From: an uncultured Roseibium sp.
GTDB taxonomy: Bacteria; Pseudomonadota; Alphaproteobacteria; Rhizobiales; Stappiaceae
DNA: 64,000 nucleotides
NCBI RefSeq assembly: GCF_963669205.1
Contig: NZ_OY769915.1
Coordinates: 5,616,001 to 5,680,000, forward strand
Reading direction: 5' to 3'
The position numbers and the translations under genes are program-made. This document shows positions 26,299-34,511 of this stretch, piece by piece. The first letter of the stretch is position 1. Every line of letters starts with the position of its first letter. The notes below the pieces were generated by a model. It was given only the letters and a program-made list of their open reading frames with translations, searched no databases and was not told the origin of the DNA.

Positions 26299-26301
26299 GC
26301 A

Positions 26302-26370
26302 GTCACCTGAATCTGAAGTTCGTCTCATTTGCAGCAGGTTTCGAACGAACCGCAGATTCAAGAAGGTGAC
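26302..26370. repeat. Palindromic intergenic repeat, copy 3
   Basis: Arms TGAATCTGAAGTTCG (26308-26322) and CGAACCGCAGATTCA (26346-26360) pair with two mismatches around a 23-base loop containing TTTGCAGC and ending TTCGAA. An outer GTCACC (26302-26307) and GGTGAC (26365-26370) extend the palindrome. The left arm is identical to that of copy 2 at 7568. Confidence 0.75.
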
Positions 26371-26388
26371 AAGCAAGTTTATGTTCCC

Positions 26389-26462
26389 AGTGCGGTTTAC
26401 GAATTTTAAGTTCGCTTCGGAGACTGCTGCAGCAATGATGCGAACTTCATATTCACCGCACT
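26389..26462. repeat. Palindromic intergenic repeat, copy 4
   Basis: Outer arms AGTGCGGT/ACCGCACT and inner arms AAGTTCGC/GCGAACTT surround a centre containing TGCTGCAGCA. Same AAGTTCG/CGAACTT core as copies 1-3 but different flanks. It ends about 30 bases before the puuD start codon. Confidence 0.65.
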
Positions 26463-26492
26463 AGGGTGCCTGCATAGGGCTGGAGGGACACC

Positions 26493-27755
26493 ATGCTGGA
26501 TATCGCCATCATCTGGGAATGGCTCGCATTCGCCGTCAGGTGGCTGCATGTCGTGACAGCCATCGCCTGGATCGGCTCGTCCTTCTATTTCATTGCCCTG
26601 GACCTGGGCCTGCGCAAGTCGCCGCACCTTCCCGCGGGTGCCTTCGGCGAGGAGTGGCAGGTCCATGGCGGCGGCTTCTACCACATCCAGAAATATCTCG
26701 TTGCGCCGGAAAACATGCCGGAGCATCTCACCTGGTTCAAATGGGAAAGCTACGCCACCTGGCTGTCTGGTGCGGCGCTCCTGATGATCGTTTACTGGGT
26801 CGGCGGCGAGCTCTATCTGATCGACCCTGAAAAAGCCGATCTCGCCCTGTGGCAGGGCATCCTGATCTCCGCCGCATCGCTTTCGATCGGCTGGCTCGTC
26901 TACGATTTTCTGTGCAAGTCGCCTCTCGGCGACCACCCGACGGTCCTGATGATCCTGCTTTTCGTTCTGCTGGTGGCGATGGGCTGGGGCTATGACCAGA
27001 TCTTCACCGGCCGCGCCACCCTGCTGCATCTCGGCGCTTTCACGGCGACGATCATGACCGCAAACGTGTTCTTCATCATCATCCCGAACCAGAAGATCGT
27101 GGTGGCCGACCTGAAGGCCGGCCGCACCCCGGACGCCAAATACGGCAAGATCGCCAAGCTGCGGTCCATGCACAACAATTACCTGACGCTGCCGGTCGTC
27201 TTCCTCATGCTGAGCAACCACTATCCGCTCGCATTTGCGTCCGAATACAATTGGGTGATCGCCGCGCTTGTCTTTCTGATGGGCGTCACCATCCGGCACT
27301 ACTTCAACACCAAGCACGCCGGCGGAAAGGCTCCCATGTGGACCTGGCTGGCGACTGCCATCCTGTTCATCTTCATCATTCACCTGAGCATGTTGCCCAT
27401 GTGGAAGGATGGCAGCTACGAAGCTTCGGAAACCCGTCCCCTGACGCCCACCGAACAGATATTCGCGAGCGCGTCCGGATTTGACGAGATCAGATCCATC
27501 GTACCGGGCCGCTGCGCCATGTGCCACGCACGCGAGCCCGTCTACGAGGGTATCCACTGGGCGCCGAAGGGCTTGGTCCTGGAAACGGATGCCGATATTG
27601 TGCGGGCAGCGCGCGAAATCTATCTGCAGTCAGGTGTCACCAACGCCATGCCACCGGCCAATGTCTCCTACATGGAAGAGGACGAGCGCCGCAAGATCGT
27701 CGAATGGTACCGCGCCGCGCGTGCAAAAGCGCCCTTCGGAGTCGCGGTCCGGTAG
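26493..27755 (+). CDS. puuD: Urate hydroxylase PuuD with C-terminal cytochrome c
   Basis: 420 residues. Eight hydrophobic helices (about 5-300) begin with the family motif VRWLHVVTAIAWIGSSFYF; the N-terminal membrane domain has conserved histidines. The C-terminal part (about 325-420) is a soluble cytochrome c domain with the haem motif CAMCH at 341-345 and a methionine-containing NAMPP axial-ligand segment. It oxidises urate to 5-hydroxyisourate in the inner membrane and passes electrons to the respiratory chain. The 5-hydroxyisourate hydrolase gene needed for the next step is not in this window. Divergent from the LysR gene over a repeat-rich 296-base gap. Confidence 0.95.
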   Translation: MLDIAIIWEWLAFAVRWLHVVTAIAWIGSSFYFIALDLGLRKSPHLPAGAFGEEWQVHGGGFYHIQKYLVAPENMPEHLTWFKWESYATWLSGAALLMIVYWVGGELYLIDPEKADLALWQGILISAASLSIGWLVYDFLCKSPLGDHPTVLMILLFVLLVAMGWGYDQIFTGRATLLHLGAFTATIMTANVFFIIIPNQKIVVADLKAGRTPDAKYGKIAKLRSMHNNYLTLPVVFLMLSNHYPLAFASEYNWVIAALVFLMGVTIRHYFNTKHAGGKAPMWTWLATAILFIFIIHLSMLPMWKDGSYEASETRPLTPTEQIFASASGFDEIRSIVPGRCAMCHAREPVYEGIHWAPKGLVLETDADIVRAAREIYLQSGVTNAMPPANVSYMEEDERRKIVEWYRAARAKAPFGVAVR

Positions 27756-27928
27756 CGTCCTACCGAAACTGGATCGCGCACCTGTCCGATCGCGGCAATG
27801 CATCGATTCAAGCTGCTGCAGTGGGGTAATCTTCAAGCGTTGCCGTCAGGCGCCACGGTTTGGTGATGCGCGGCGTTGCATGCTATCCATCAATCGGAAC
27901 CTGCTCGAACCGGCACCGCACGTCAAAC

Positions 27929-29263
27929 ATGTTCACCGTTCTGGCCAATCGCACATACCGGCATCTTTTCGCCGCCCAGGTCATCGCCCTGTTCGGCACC
28001 GGGTTGATGACGGTCGCGCTCGCGCTTCTCGCCTATGACCTCGCAGGCGCAAATGCAGGTGCCGTGCTTGGCACAGCACTTGCGATCAAGATGACCGTCT
28101 ACGTGATCCTGGCACCGCTCGCCGCCGGGTTCGCATCCCGTTTTCCGCGCAGGGCATGGCTGGTCGGCCTTGATCTCGTGCGCGCGGCAACGGCCGTCGC
28201 ACTGCCCTTCGTGGATGCCGTCTGGCAGATCTACGTCCTGATCGCTGTCCTTCAATCCGCGTCAGCCGCCTTCACCCCGGCATTTCAGGCCACGATCCCG
28301 GACATTCTCAAGGACGAGCAGGACTATACCAACGCCTTGTCCCTGTCGCGCATGGCCTATGATCTTGAGAACCTTCTCAGCCCTGTCGTCGCGGCTGTCC
28401 TGATCGGCCTTGTCGGTTATCACTGGCTTTTCAGCGGCACCGTCGTCGGCTTTCTGGTCTCCGCGGGTCTTGTTCTAACAGTAACGATTCCCGCCATTGC
28501 CGCCGCACGCGACACATCCCCCTGGCAGCGGATCTCGCAGGGCATGCGCATCTATCTGCAGACACCGAGGCTGCAGGGCCTGCTCGCCCTCAACCTGACC
28601 GTCGCCGCTGCTGGCGCCATCGTGATCGTGAATTCAGTCGTGATCGTCAAAAGCCTGCTCGGCGGCAGCAACACGGATCTTGCCCTTGCCATGGCGGCCT
28701 ATGGCGGCGGCTCCATGGTGGCCGCGCTTGCCCTTCCACACCTGCTACGCGCAGTGAGCGACCGAAGCGTCATGCTGTCGGGCGCGTTTGTCCTGCCATG
28801 CGCACTGCTTGCATTTGCGGCCGTTTCGATGAGATTTCAACCGCAGGAGCTGTGGCCCGTTCTGCTCGGTGCATGGTTCATCATGGGAACCGCAAGTTCT
28901 GCAATCATGGTGCCTTCGGGCAGGTTGCTGCGAAATTCCGCGCATGCGGAAGACAGACCGATGGTCTTCGCCGCCCAGTTCGCTCTCTCGCACGGCTGCT
29001 GGCTGATCGCCTATCCGCTCGCCGGCTGGCTGGGTACGAGCGCCGGCCTGGAGACCACCATGCTCGCACATGCCGGTCTTGCAATCGTCGGAATGCTGGC
29101 CGCGATGAAACTATGGCCGCCGACGGACAGCAGGATCCTGGTGCACGAACACCCCGAGCTTCCATCCGATCACCCGCATCTGTGGGACGCCGCCGGGAAG
29201 CGTCACGCGCATGCCTTTGTCATCGATGCCCTGCACGCAAGCTGGCCGACGGAAGGCGGCTGA
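27929..29263 (+). CDS. MFS transporter with histidine-rich C-terminal tail
   Basis: 444 residues, twelve predicted helices; starts MFTVLANRTYRHLFAAQVIALFG. The fold and FPRRAWLVGLDLVRA in loop 2-3 are of the major facilitator superfamily. The cytoplasmic tail (about 405-444) is rich in histidine: HEHPELPSDHPHLWD and then GKRHAHAFVID. Such tails are seen in metal-linked MFS exporters of the NreB-like kind, so metal efflux is a reasonable but unproven guess. The start at 27929 was preferred over an earlier GTG-rich frame because the family N-terminus begins here. Confidence 0.87.
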   Translation: MFTVLANRTYRHLFAAQVIALFGTGLMTVALALLAYDLAGANAGAVLGTALAIKMTVYVILAPLAAGFASRFPRRAWLVGLDLVRAATAVALPFVDAVWQIYVLIAVLQSASAAFTPAFQATIPDILKDEQDYTNALSLSRMAYDLENLLSPVVAAVLIGLVGYHWLFSGTVVGFLVSAGLVLTVTIPAIAAARDTSPWQRISQGMRIYLQTPRLQGLLALNLTVAAAGAIVIVNSVVIVKSLLGGSNTDLALAMAAYGGGSMVAALALPHLLRAVSDRSVMLSGAFVLPCALLAFAAVSMRFQPQELWPVLLGAWFIMGTASSAIMVPSGRLLRNSAHAEDRPMVFAAQFALSHGCWLIAYPLAGWLGTSAGLETTMLAHAGLAIVGMLAAMKLWPPTDSRILVHEHPELPSDHPHLWDAAGKRHAHAFVIDALHASWPTEGG

Positions 29264-29300
29264 CGCACAGGGCGGCCTCCTGTCCCGCCACTCGTTGGAA

Positions 29301-29714
29301 TCAGCGGCCGAGGATCGGGTCGAGATAGATGCCGGGAACGAAGCCGGTCATTCCATAATGATCGATCCGGCACCACACGCCCCCGAGCATTTCACGTTTG
29401 GCCTCGGGACTTGCATCTTCAAAATCAAGCGGCACGATCTCGGGGAAACAGTTCAGAACGAGGATTTCGCTTGCGGACCTGGTCAGGCTTCCGACAGTTG
29501 CCGCACCGCGTTCACCCGACGCCCGCACGACAAGACGCATGCCGTCCGGGATATTCCGAAGCCTGTAGGCAGGTCCCCAGATGCCGAAACCGGGCAGATC
29601 GGCGGTTTCGGCCGGATCGGAGGCGGCGGTCTGAGCCGAAACAGTCCTTGTGTCCAGGCCCGCAAGAAACAGGCAAGCGAGAACAACGGTCAGCTTTGAA
29701 AAAACGGGGGGCAT
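29301..29714 (-). CDS. Secreted SH3-like domain protein
   Basis: 137 residues with a signal peptide (about 1-27, ending VSAQ). The mature part has a bacterial SH3-like fold pattern: MRLVVRASGERGAATVG, SEILVLNC and GGVWCRIDHYGMTGFVPGIYL. The last segment resembles the closing strands of SH3_3 domains. Likely periplasmic. It is the last gene of a five-gene minus-strand operon, 22 bases after the larger SH3 protein, which has a related domain. Confidence 0.8.
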   Translation of the reverse strand: MPPVFSKLTVVLACLFLAGLDTRTVSAQTAASDPAETADLPGFGIWGPAYRLRNIPDGMRLVVRASGERGAATVGSLTRSASEILVLNCFPEIVPLDFEDASPEAKREMLGGVWCRIDHYGMTGFVPGIYLDPILGR

Positions 29715-29736
29715 CGCTCTGCTCCGGGCAAGTGGT

Positions 29737-31404
29737 TTATCGGACAAGTCCGGCCTGCCTGGCATCCGCCAGCGCATTCTGGCAGATCCGGGCGCCGCTG
29801 GGGTCCAGCGTCTCGACGCGATGTTTCTTCAAGATGGCGGCAAAGCCGTCGATATCGGCGGAAAAACCCAGCCGGATCGTGACGATCATCGCGTTTCCGA
29901 GTTCAATACACGGATTGCCGGCACCCGGACCGGCGCTCTCGGCAAGTCCGGACGGAGGGGTTTGACCGCCTTGACCGTCCGGATTGAATTCCGGAATGAA
30001 ATCACTCGGATCAATGCCGATTTCGACACCGCCTGCAATCATCGTCGCCGGGTCCTCTCCGTGTTGCACAAGCGCCGCGCCGCCTGACTGCGCCAGCATT
30101 GCCCAGGGCCGGTTGTCGTTTGCGATCAGTCCGGCGGCGATCAGCTCCGCCATGACGAAGGCACATTGCCTCGGTTGCGCCGACGCGACGCTGACGATGC
30201 CCTGGACCGCCAGGATCTTCAAAACGGCAGACCGCGTTTCGCGAGACGTCCCGCGCAAAAGGGGACTGACGGTGGGCTGCAGGATCACGCAGGCCTCCGC
30301 GAGCAGGGCACCCTGCCCGGCAGCGCCGTTGCCCGGACCGCCGACCGCTGCACCGGCCGGCGGTGCGATCGTTTGAGCGGACTGGGAACCGGACGGTGAC
30401 GGCGTCTCCTTCGGGCTTGGCCGGGGCACTGGAACGGCTCCGCCGGGAGCGGCCGCGGTACTGCCGACGCCGCCGTTTTCGGCAAGTTTCCAGAGACCTT
30501 CATTCTGTGCGATCAGGTCGAGGGCTCTCCGGCACGCGCCGGGATCTCCCGTCGTATCGGTGCTCTTCACACCCGCAATGACATAGATGCCGCGCAGATC
30601 CTGCACCTGCCGGGTTCCCGCCTGCCGGTTGATGATGCCGGTAATCTGCGCCAGCTCCACGCACGGATTGCCGCCGCCGGCAACAGGGGGCTGAGGATTG
30701 GGGACCGGCCCGCTTCCGGGCGCAGGTGCAGACGCTGCCGGCTGAGATCCGGACGGCAGGGTCCGGGCCGCGAGGTTCAGGCTGATCTCCATGGAGGCAA
30801 TCTGGTTTTGCCCGACCAGAACGAGGTTCGCCGTCGCATTGCCCAGTCCGTTAAAACGCACCGAGACATTCATAGGCATCCCGCCCCAGGTGCCGAACCC
30901 GCCTGTCCAGGGTCCGGCGCCGCTTCCCGAAAGACGGATCGGTGCATCGGTCACTTCGCGCGGCAGAACGAGTGTGGCGGAGCTTGGCGCGGATTTTTCG
31001 ATCCGGACTGTCCCGGTCGCGTCAACGGGCGTCGGCTGCGTCACTCCGGCAGCCGTCACCTTGCCGCTGCCTCCGGTGACACCGTAGATATAGGTCCCGA
31101 GAACGTCTGCCGAGGTCATCAGACCGGGTGCCTGAACCGGGCTGTTGGAGATGTGCCGCATGTCGACCCAGCCGTTGAGACCGGGAAACGCAATGACGCA
31201 CATCGTGCCTTCGCACTGGTTCGTCACGTTGATGCCGCAGGTTCCGACGCCGATGCCGCCGAGCACCGGACCATTCGTCGACGGCGCATCATAGACCCGC
31301 AACGAGTTCCCGCTCGGAGCCGAGGCGACACAGGTCTCCGGCGACGCTGCCGCCGGAGAAAGAGCCAGCAGCAGGAACGCGGCGCCAAGAAAAATTCGTT
31401 TCAT
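29737..31404 (-). CDS. Large secreted protein with N-terminal SH3-like domain
   Basis: 555 residues. Signal peptide (about 1-20, ending AAAS), then an SH3-like segment (about 25-85: SLRVYDAPSTNGPVLGGIG, CVIAFPGLNGWVDMRHIS). A beta-rich middle, then two proline/glycine-rich linkers (about 225-250 and 335-375). Three cysteine-containing repeats of the type NPCVELAQITGI / NPCIELGNAMIV with a later ACRRAL or RICQNAL follow. The repeat has no family I recognise. It starts 4 bases after the lemA stop on the same strand; a role at the cell envelope is inferred from the signal peptide and operon. Confidence 0.78.
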   Translation of the reverse strand: MKRIFLGAAFLLLALSPAAASPETCVASAPSGNSLRVYDAPSTNGPVLGGIGVGTCGINVTNQCEGTMCVIAFPGLNGWVDMRHISNSPVQAPGLMTSADVLGTYIYGVTGGSGKVTAAGVTQPTPVDATGTVRIEKSAPSSATLVLPREVTDAPIRLSGSGAGPWTGGFGTWGGMPMNVSVRFNGLGNATANLVLVGQNQIASMEISLNLAARTLPSGSQPAASAPAPGSGPVPNPQPPVAGGGNPCVELAQITGIINRQAGTRQVQDLRGIYVIAGVKSTDTTGDPGACRRALDLIAQNEGLWKLAENGGVGSTAAAPGGAVPVPRPSPKETPSPSGSQSAQTIAPPAGAAVGGPGNGAAGQGALLAEACVILQPTVSPLLRGTSRETRSAVLKILAVQGIVSVASAQPRQCAFVMAELIAAGLIANDNRPWAMLAQSGGAALVQHGEDPATMIAGGVEIGIDPSDFIPEFNPDGQGGQTPPSGLAESAGPGAGNPCIELGNAMIVTIRLGFSADIDGFAAILKKHRVETLDPSGARICQNALADARQAGLVR

Positions 31405-31408
31405 CAGT

Positions 31409-32017
31409 TCACGTCCTCTCGCTTTGGGGCGGAACGGCGAGCTGCAGGTCTTCGACGGAAGGATCCTGCGACACAAGCTTCATCTCCGCGTCATCCAGGC
31501 GGAACATCTCCGAAGGTTTGAGCCCGTTGAGACCCGCGACGAAGTTCCACGGAATGGAGGCGGCGCGCGTGTTGTAGGCCTGGACGTTTCCGTTGTAGAT
31601 CCTGCGCGCGGCGGCCACCTGATCCTCGGTTTCCTCCAGCTGCTTTTGCAGAAGGGCGAGGTTCTCGTTTGCGGTGATTTCCGGATTGTCTTCGGTATAG
31701 GCAAACAGCTGTCCGAGCGCCTGGCTCAATCCGGCCTCGGCCAGGGCGATGTCGGCGTGGCGGTCGGTGGCCATCGCTTCCAGGGCGGCGCTCCGCGCCG
31801 ATACGATCTTGTCGAGAATTGCCTGTTCGTGGCCAAGGGCCGTTCGCGCGGCCTGAACCAGATTGGGCACAAGCGCATGGCGCCGCTTGAGTTGGACGGT
31901 AATGCCCGACCAGGCTTCGTCCACGCGGAAACTCGCGGCCATCAGCGAGTTGTAGCAGAGCACATAGGTCCCGGCGACAACGGCAACCAGAAGCATCAAT
32001 ATCAGCACAACCGTCAT
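31409..32017 (-). CDS. LemA family protein
   Basis: 202 residues. An N-terminal membrane helix (about 2-22) is followed by the long helical LemA domain: VDEAWSGITVQLKRRHALVPNL, split here as usual, with the conserved ENLALLQKQLEETEDQVAAARRIYN region and NTRAASIPWNFVAGLNGLKP. LemA proteins are membrane-anchored four-helix-bundle proteins of uncertain function, often paired with DUF3137 or TPM-domain proteins. The ATG at 32017 was chosen because the conserved helix begins there; it lies 7 bases after the DUF3137 gene. Confidence 0.93.
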   Translation of the reverse strand: MTVVLILMLLVAVVAGTYVLCYNSLMAASFRVDEAWSGITVQLKRRHALVPNLVQAARTALGHEQAILDKIVSARSAALEAMATDRHADIALAEAGLSQALGQLFAYTEDNPEITANENLALLQKQLEETEDQVAAARRIYNGNVQAYNTRAASIPWNFVAGLNGLKPSEMFRLDDAEMKLVSQDPSVEDLQLAVPPQSERT

Positions 32018-32024
32018 GGCGAGA

Positions 32025-32963
32025 TCACTCCGCGTAGTGTTTGAAGGAAACGGACGCTTCGGCAAAATCGCCGACGGCCTCCTGCACGAAGGCGTGCAGT
32101 GTCGCATCGTCCATGCTCTGCAGGTTCCGGAAGCCGGCGAAATAGACGCTGTCCCTGTCAATGATGACCCGAGCCGCGTACCTGTCCGCGAGGTCCAGAA
32201 GCCTGGTCTGGAGGGCGGGTGTGAGGACCTGCAGCGTTTCGACCGAGAGCCGGTCGAGCCGGCCCTGGTCTTCCCGTTCGCTCACGCGGATGTTGAAGGC
32301 GTTGTTGAACGCGATGCTCTCGGTTTTCAGATCCCGGTCGAGCGGTCCGACAGCACTCAGATTTTCAGGCATCAGCACGAGCCGGACCGAGGTGTCGCGA
32401 TCCAGCCGGTAAGCGGCGACCATCATCAGGACATTGCCCTGGGCACCCGCACCCGGCGACACGGTGTTCTGCTTCGGCCCGCCGAACAGCGCGGTCGAGG
32501 AATGCGCTCCGAGGCCGACCCACAAGGGGGTTCCGTTCTCCGCCACGCCCCACATTTCGCTTTCGACCACGAGGGGGATCGATCCGCCGACCCGCAACTT
32601 GAACACTTCGGGGATCTGCTGCCGGATCTTCTGCATGCGGATGTCCGGGATCTTCGCCCGGAACCGAAACCCGAGCGTCTCTGCGGCCGCGCGGAGACGG
32701 TTCAGCCTCTCCTTTGATGCACCGGTCAGGTGATCAACGGCAAAACCGCCGGCCATTCCGACCGTTACCAGAACAAACCCGAGGGGCCTCAGGCTGTCAC
32801 TGAACATGGCAAGCAGGAAGCCTGGAACCGACAGCAGGAAGAGCGGCACTTCCAGCTTCTTGAACGACGCAGGCAGCAGAGGCTTGGCGCGTTCCAGCCG
32901 GGCCTCGACAGCAGGCTGAATGCGTGCTTCGAACGGGTCCCAGAATGTAGTCTGCGCGCTCAT
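32025..32963 (-). CDS. DUF3137 family membrane protein
   Basis: 312 residues. Two membrane helices near the N-terminus (about 39-57 and 62-80), then a soluble domain (about 100-310) with VGGSIPLVVESEMWGVAE and RYAARVIIDRDSVYFAG. DUF3137 genes are regular partners of lemA. Its ATG overlaps the stop of the VWA gene (ATGA), giving translational coupling. Function unknown. Confidence 0.85.
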   Translation of the reverse strand: MSAQTTFWDPFEARIQPAVEARLERAKPLLPASFKKLEVPLFLLSVPGFLLAMFSDSLRPLGFVLVTVGMAGGFAVDHLTGASKERLNRLRAAAETLGFRFRAKIPDIRMQKIRQQIPEVFKLRVGGSIPLVVESEMWGVAENGTPLWVGLGAHSSTALFGGPKQNTVSPGAGAQGNVLMMVAAYRLDRDTSVRLVLMPENLSAVGPLDRDLKTESIAFNNAFNIRVSEREDQGRLDRLSVETLQVLTPALQTRLLDLADRYAARVIIDRDSVYFAGFRNLQSMDDATLHAFVQEAVGDFAEASVSFKHYAE

Positions 32964-34426
32964 GGGAACACGAGGTCGATCGTCTGGTCCGCTGCCGGCG
33001 CGATCTCGACCACCTCGACCACGGGATCTCGCTTGCTCTTGTCCCAGGCTTCCGCGCGTATGGCATATCGACCCGGCAAGAGCAGGATCGGATCGCCGCC
33101 AATCCGCATGGCGAGAAATTCGTCGTTGTTTTCGGTGCTTTCGCCTTCGTAAATCTGGAACCTGACATCGAATGTCGTCAGCTCGCTGCCGTCCCGGTTG
33201 AAGGCGCGGAACAGAACCTTCGAGGTCGCCGCAATGATCTCGGCCTGCACCGTTTTTCCTGTCACGACGTCGATGTCGACACTGCCGGGCGACATCTTCT
33301 CAAGCCGCGTGATGACAAGGCTTGCCCGGTACTGGCCGCTGGGAACGACCGCGACGAGGTTTTGCGTATAGGCGGAAAAGGTCTCGCCCGTGACCCGGTT
33401 TTCAATGTCCCAGCGGAAGTCCACGTCGGACAGCTTGATGTCCTGGTTTGCCATGATCGCAGCGAGGTCGAGCTGTCCGGCTCCCAGGACAAGATTGACT
33501 TCCGTCAGCTCGGTGTCGGAAACGGTGATGCGTTCGGAAGCCGAACTGCCCCTGTCCGTCCGGGCCGTCAGCAGATAGGAACCCGGCTCCAGTCTTGCGC
33601 TGAAACGCGGCAGGGCCAGCAGCGTGATTTCCTCGCCGCCGCCCTCCGGTACGGCGCTCCAGAAAACCCGGACACCGTCGGCGTCGGTCAGTGCCTGCGC
33701 CCCTTCTTCCAGGCTGACCGAAACGGAAATGTTCTTGGCAAGCGAGGCCACCTGTGGCGCCGGTGCAGGAACAGGAGTCGGAGCCAGGGCAACGGTCTGC
33801 TGAAGCGCTTCGCCAAGACTGGCCGCATCGTCGGCATTCAGGAACAGTCCCCCGGTGTTTTCGGCAAGACAGGCGACCTGGCCGCTTTCTTCCGCCGTGA
33901 GGCCGAACCCGATGACATGCGCGGTGAAATCGATGCCGAGCGCTTCCAGCTCCGATGCAACGGCACAGGGATCTGCCTCGCAGGTTTCGATACCGTCCGT
34001 GATCAGGATCACCGTCGCCTTGTCCTCCTGATAACGCAATGCGTCGGCTGCGCGCCTGACGGCCCTTGTAAGCGGGGTCTTGCCTTTCGGGTTGAGCGAT
34101 TGTACCGACGAAACCAGCGCGCCTGATTGGCTCGCGGCGGGCCCGATCGGCACAAGCGTCTCGATGTCGTTGCAGTCTCCCTTGCGGTTGTGGCCATAGG
34201 CGACAAGGCCGACTTCCAGATCCGGCGGCAATTGCGTCGCCACGCGGGCAAGCGTTTCTCGCGCTGTGACGATCTTCGCCTGCCCGTCGATCTGTCCCCA
34301 CATGGACCCCGAGCCGTCGAACACGAACATCGCCCGTCCGGTCGAAAGCTCCTGCGCGGTCAACGGCGACAAGGCGCAAGATATTAAAAAACATAGAAAA
34401 AACAGCTTGGAAATAAGCGCATGCAT
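32960..34426 (-). CDS. Exported von Willebrand factor type A domain protein
   Basis: 488 residues. Signal sequence at about 1-24; LISC at 14-17 could be a lipobox, or cleavage could fall after SPLTA, so I cannot decide between a lipoprotein and a soluble form. The VWA domain (about 30-205) has the metal-ion-dependent adhesion site DGSGS at 37-41, the conserved threonine in KGKTPLTRAV and the aspartate in ITDGIETC. Beta-rich repeats follow (about 225-488). It should bind a protein partner in the periplasm. First gene of the VWA-DUF3137-lemA-SH3-SH3 operon. An alternative TTG start lies two codons upstream. Confidence 0.88.
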   Translation of the reverse strand: MHALISKLFFLCFLISCALSPLTAQELSTGRAMFVFDGSGSMWGQIDGQAKIVTARETLARVATQLPPDLEVGLVAYGHNRKGDCNDIETLVPIGPAASQSGALVSSVQSLNPKGKTPLTRAVRRAADALRYQEDKATVILITDGIETCEADPCAVASELEALGIDFTAHVIGFGLTAEESGQVACLAENTGGLFLNADDAASLGEALQQTVALAPTPVPAPAPQVASLAKNISVSVSLEEGAQALTDADGVRVFWSAVPEGGGEEITLLALPRFSARLEPGSYLLTARTDRGSSASERITVSDTELTEVNLVLGAGQLDLAAIMANQDIKLSDVDFRWDIENRVTGETFSAYTQNLVAVVPSGQYRASLVITRLEKMSPGSVDIDVVTGKTVQAEIIAATSKVLFRAFNRDGSELTTFDVRFQIYEGESTENNDEFLAMRIGGDPILLLPGRYAIRAEAWDKSKRDPVVEVVEIAPAADQTIDLVFP

Positions 34427-34511
34427 CCACAATCATCCTTGGATCGGCTAAGGACGTTAGGAAAACATGCGGTCGGCTGCGAAGACAGCTATCGATTCCC
34501 TTAGGTCACTG

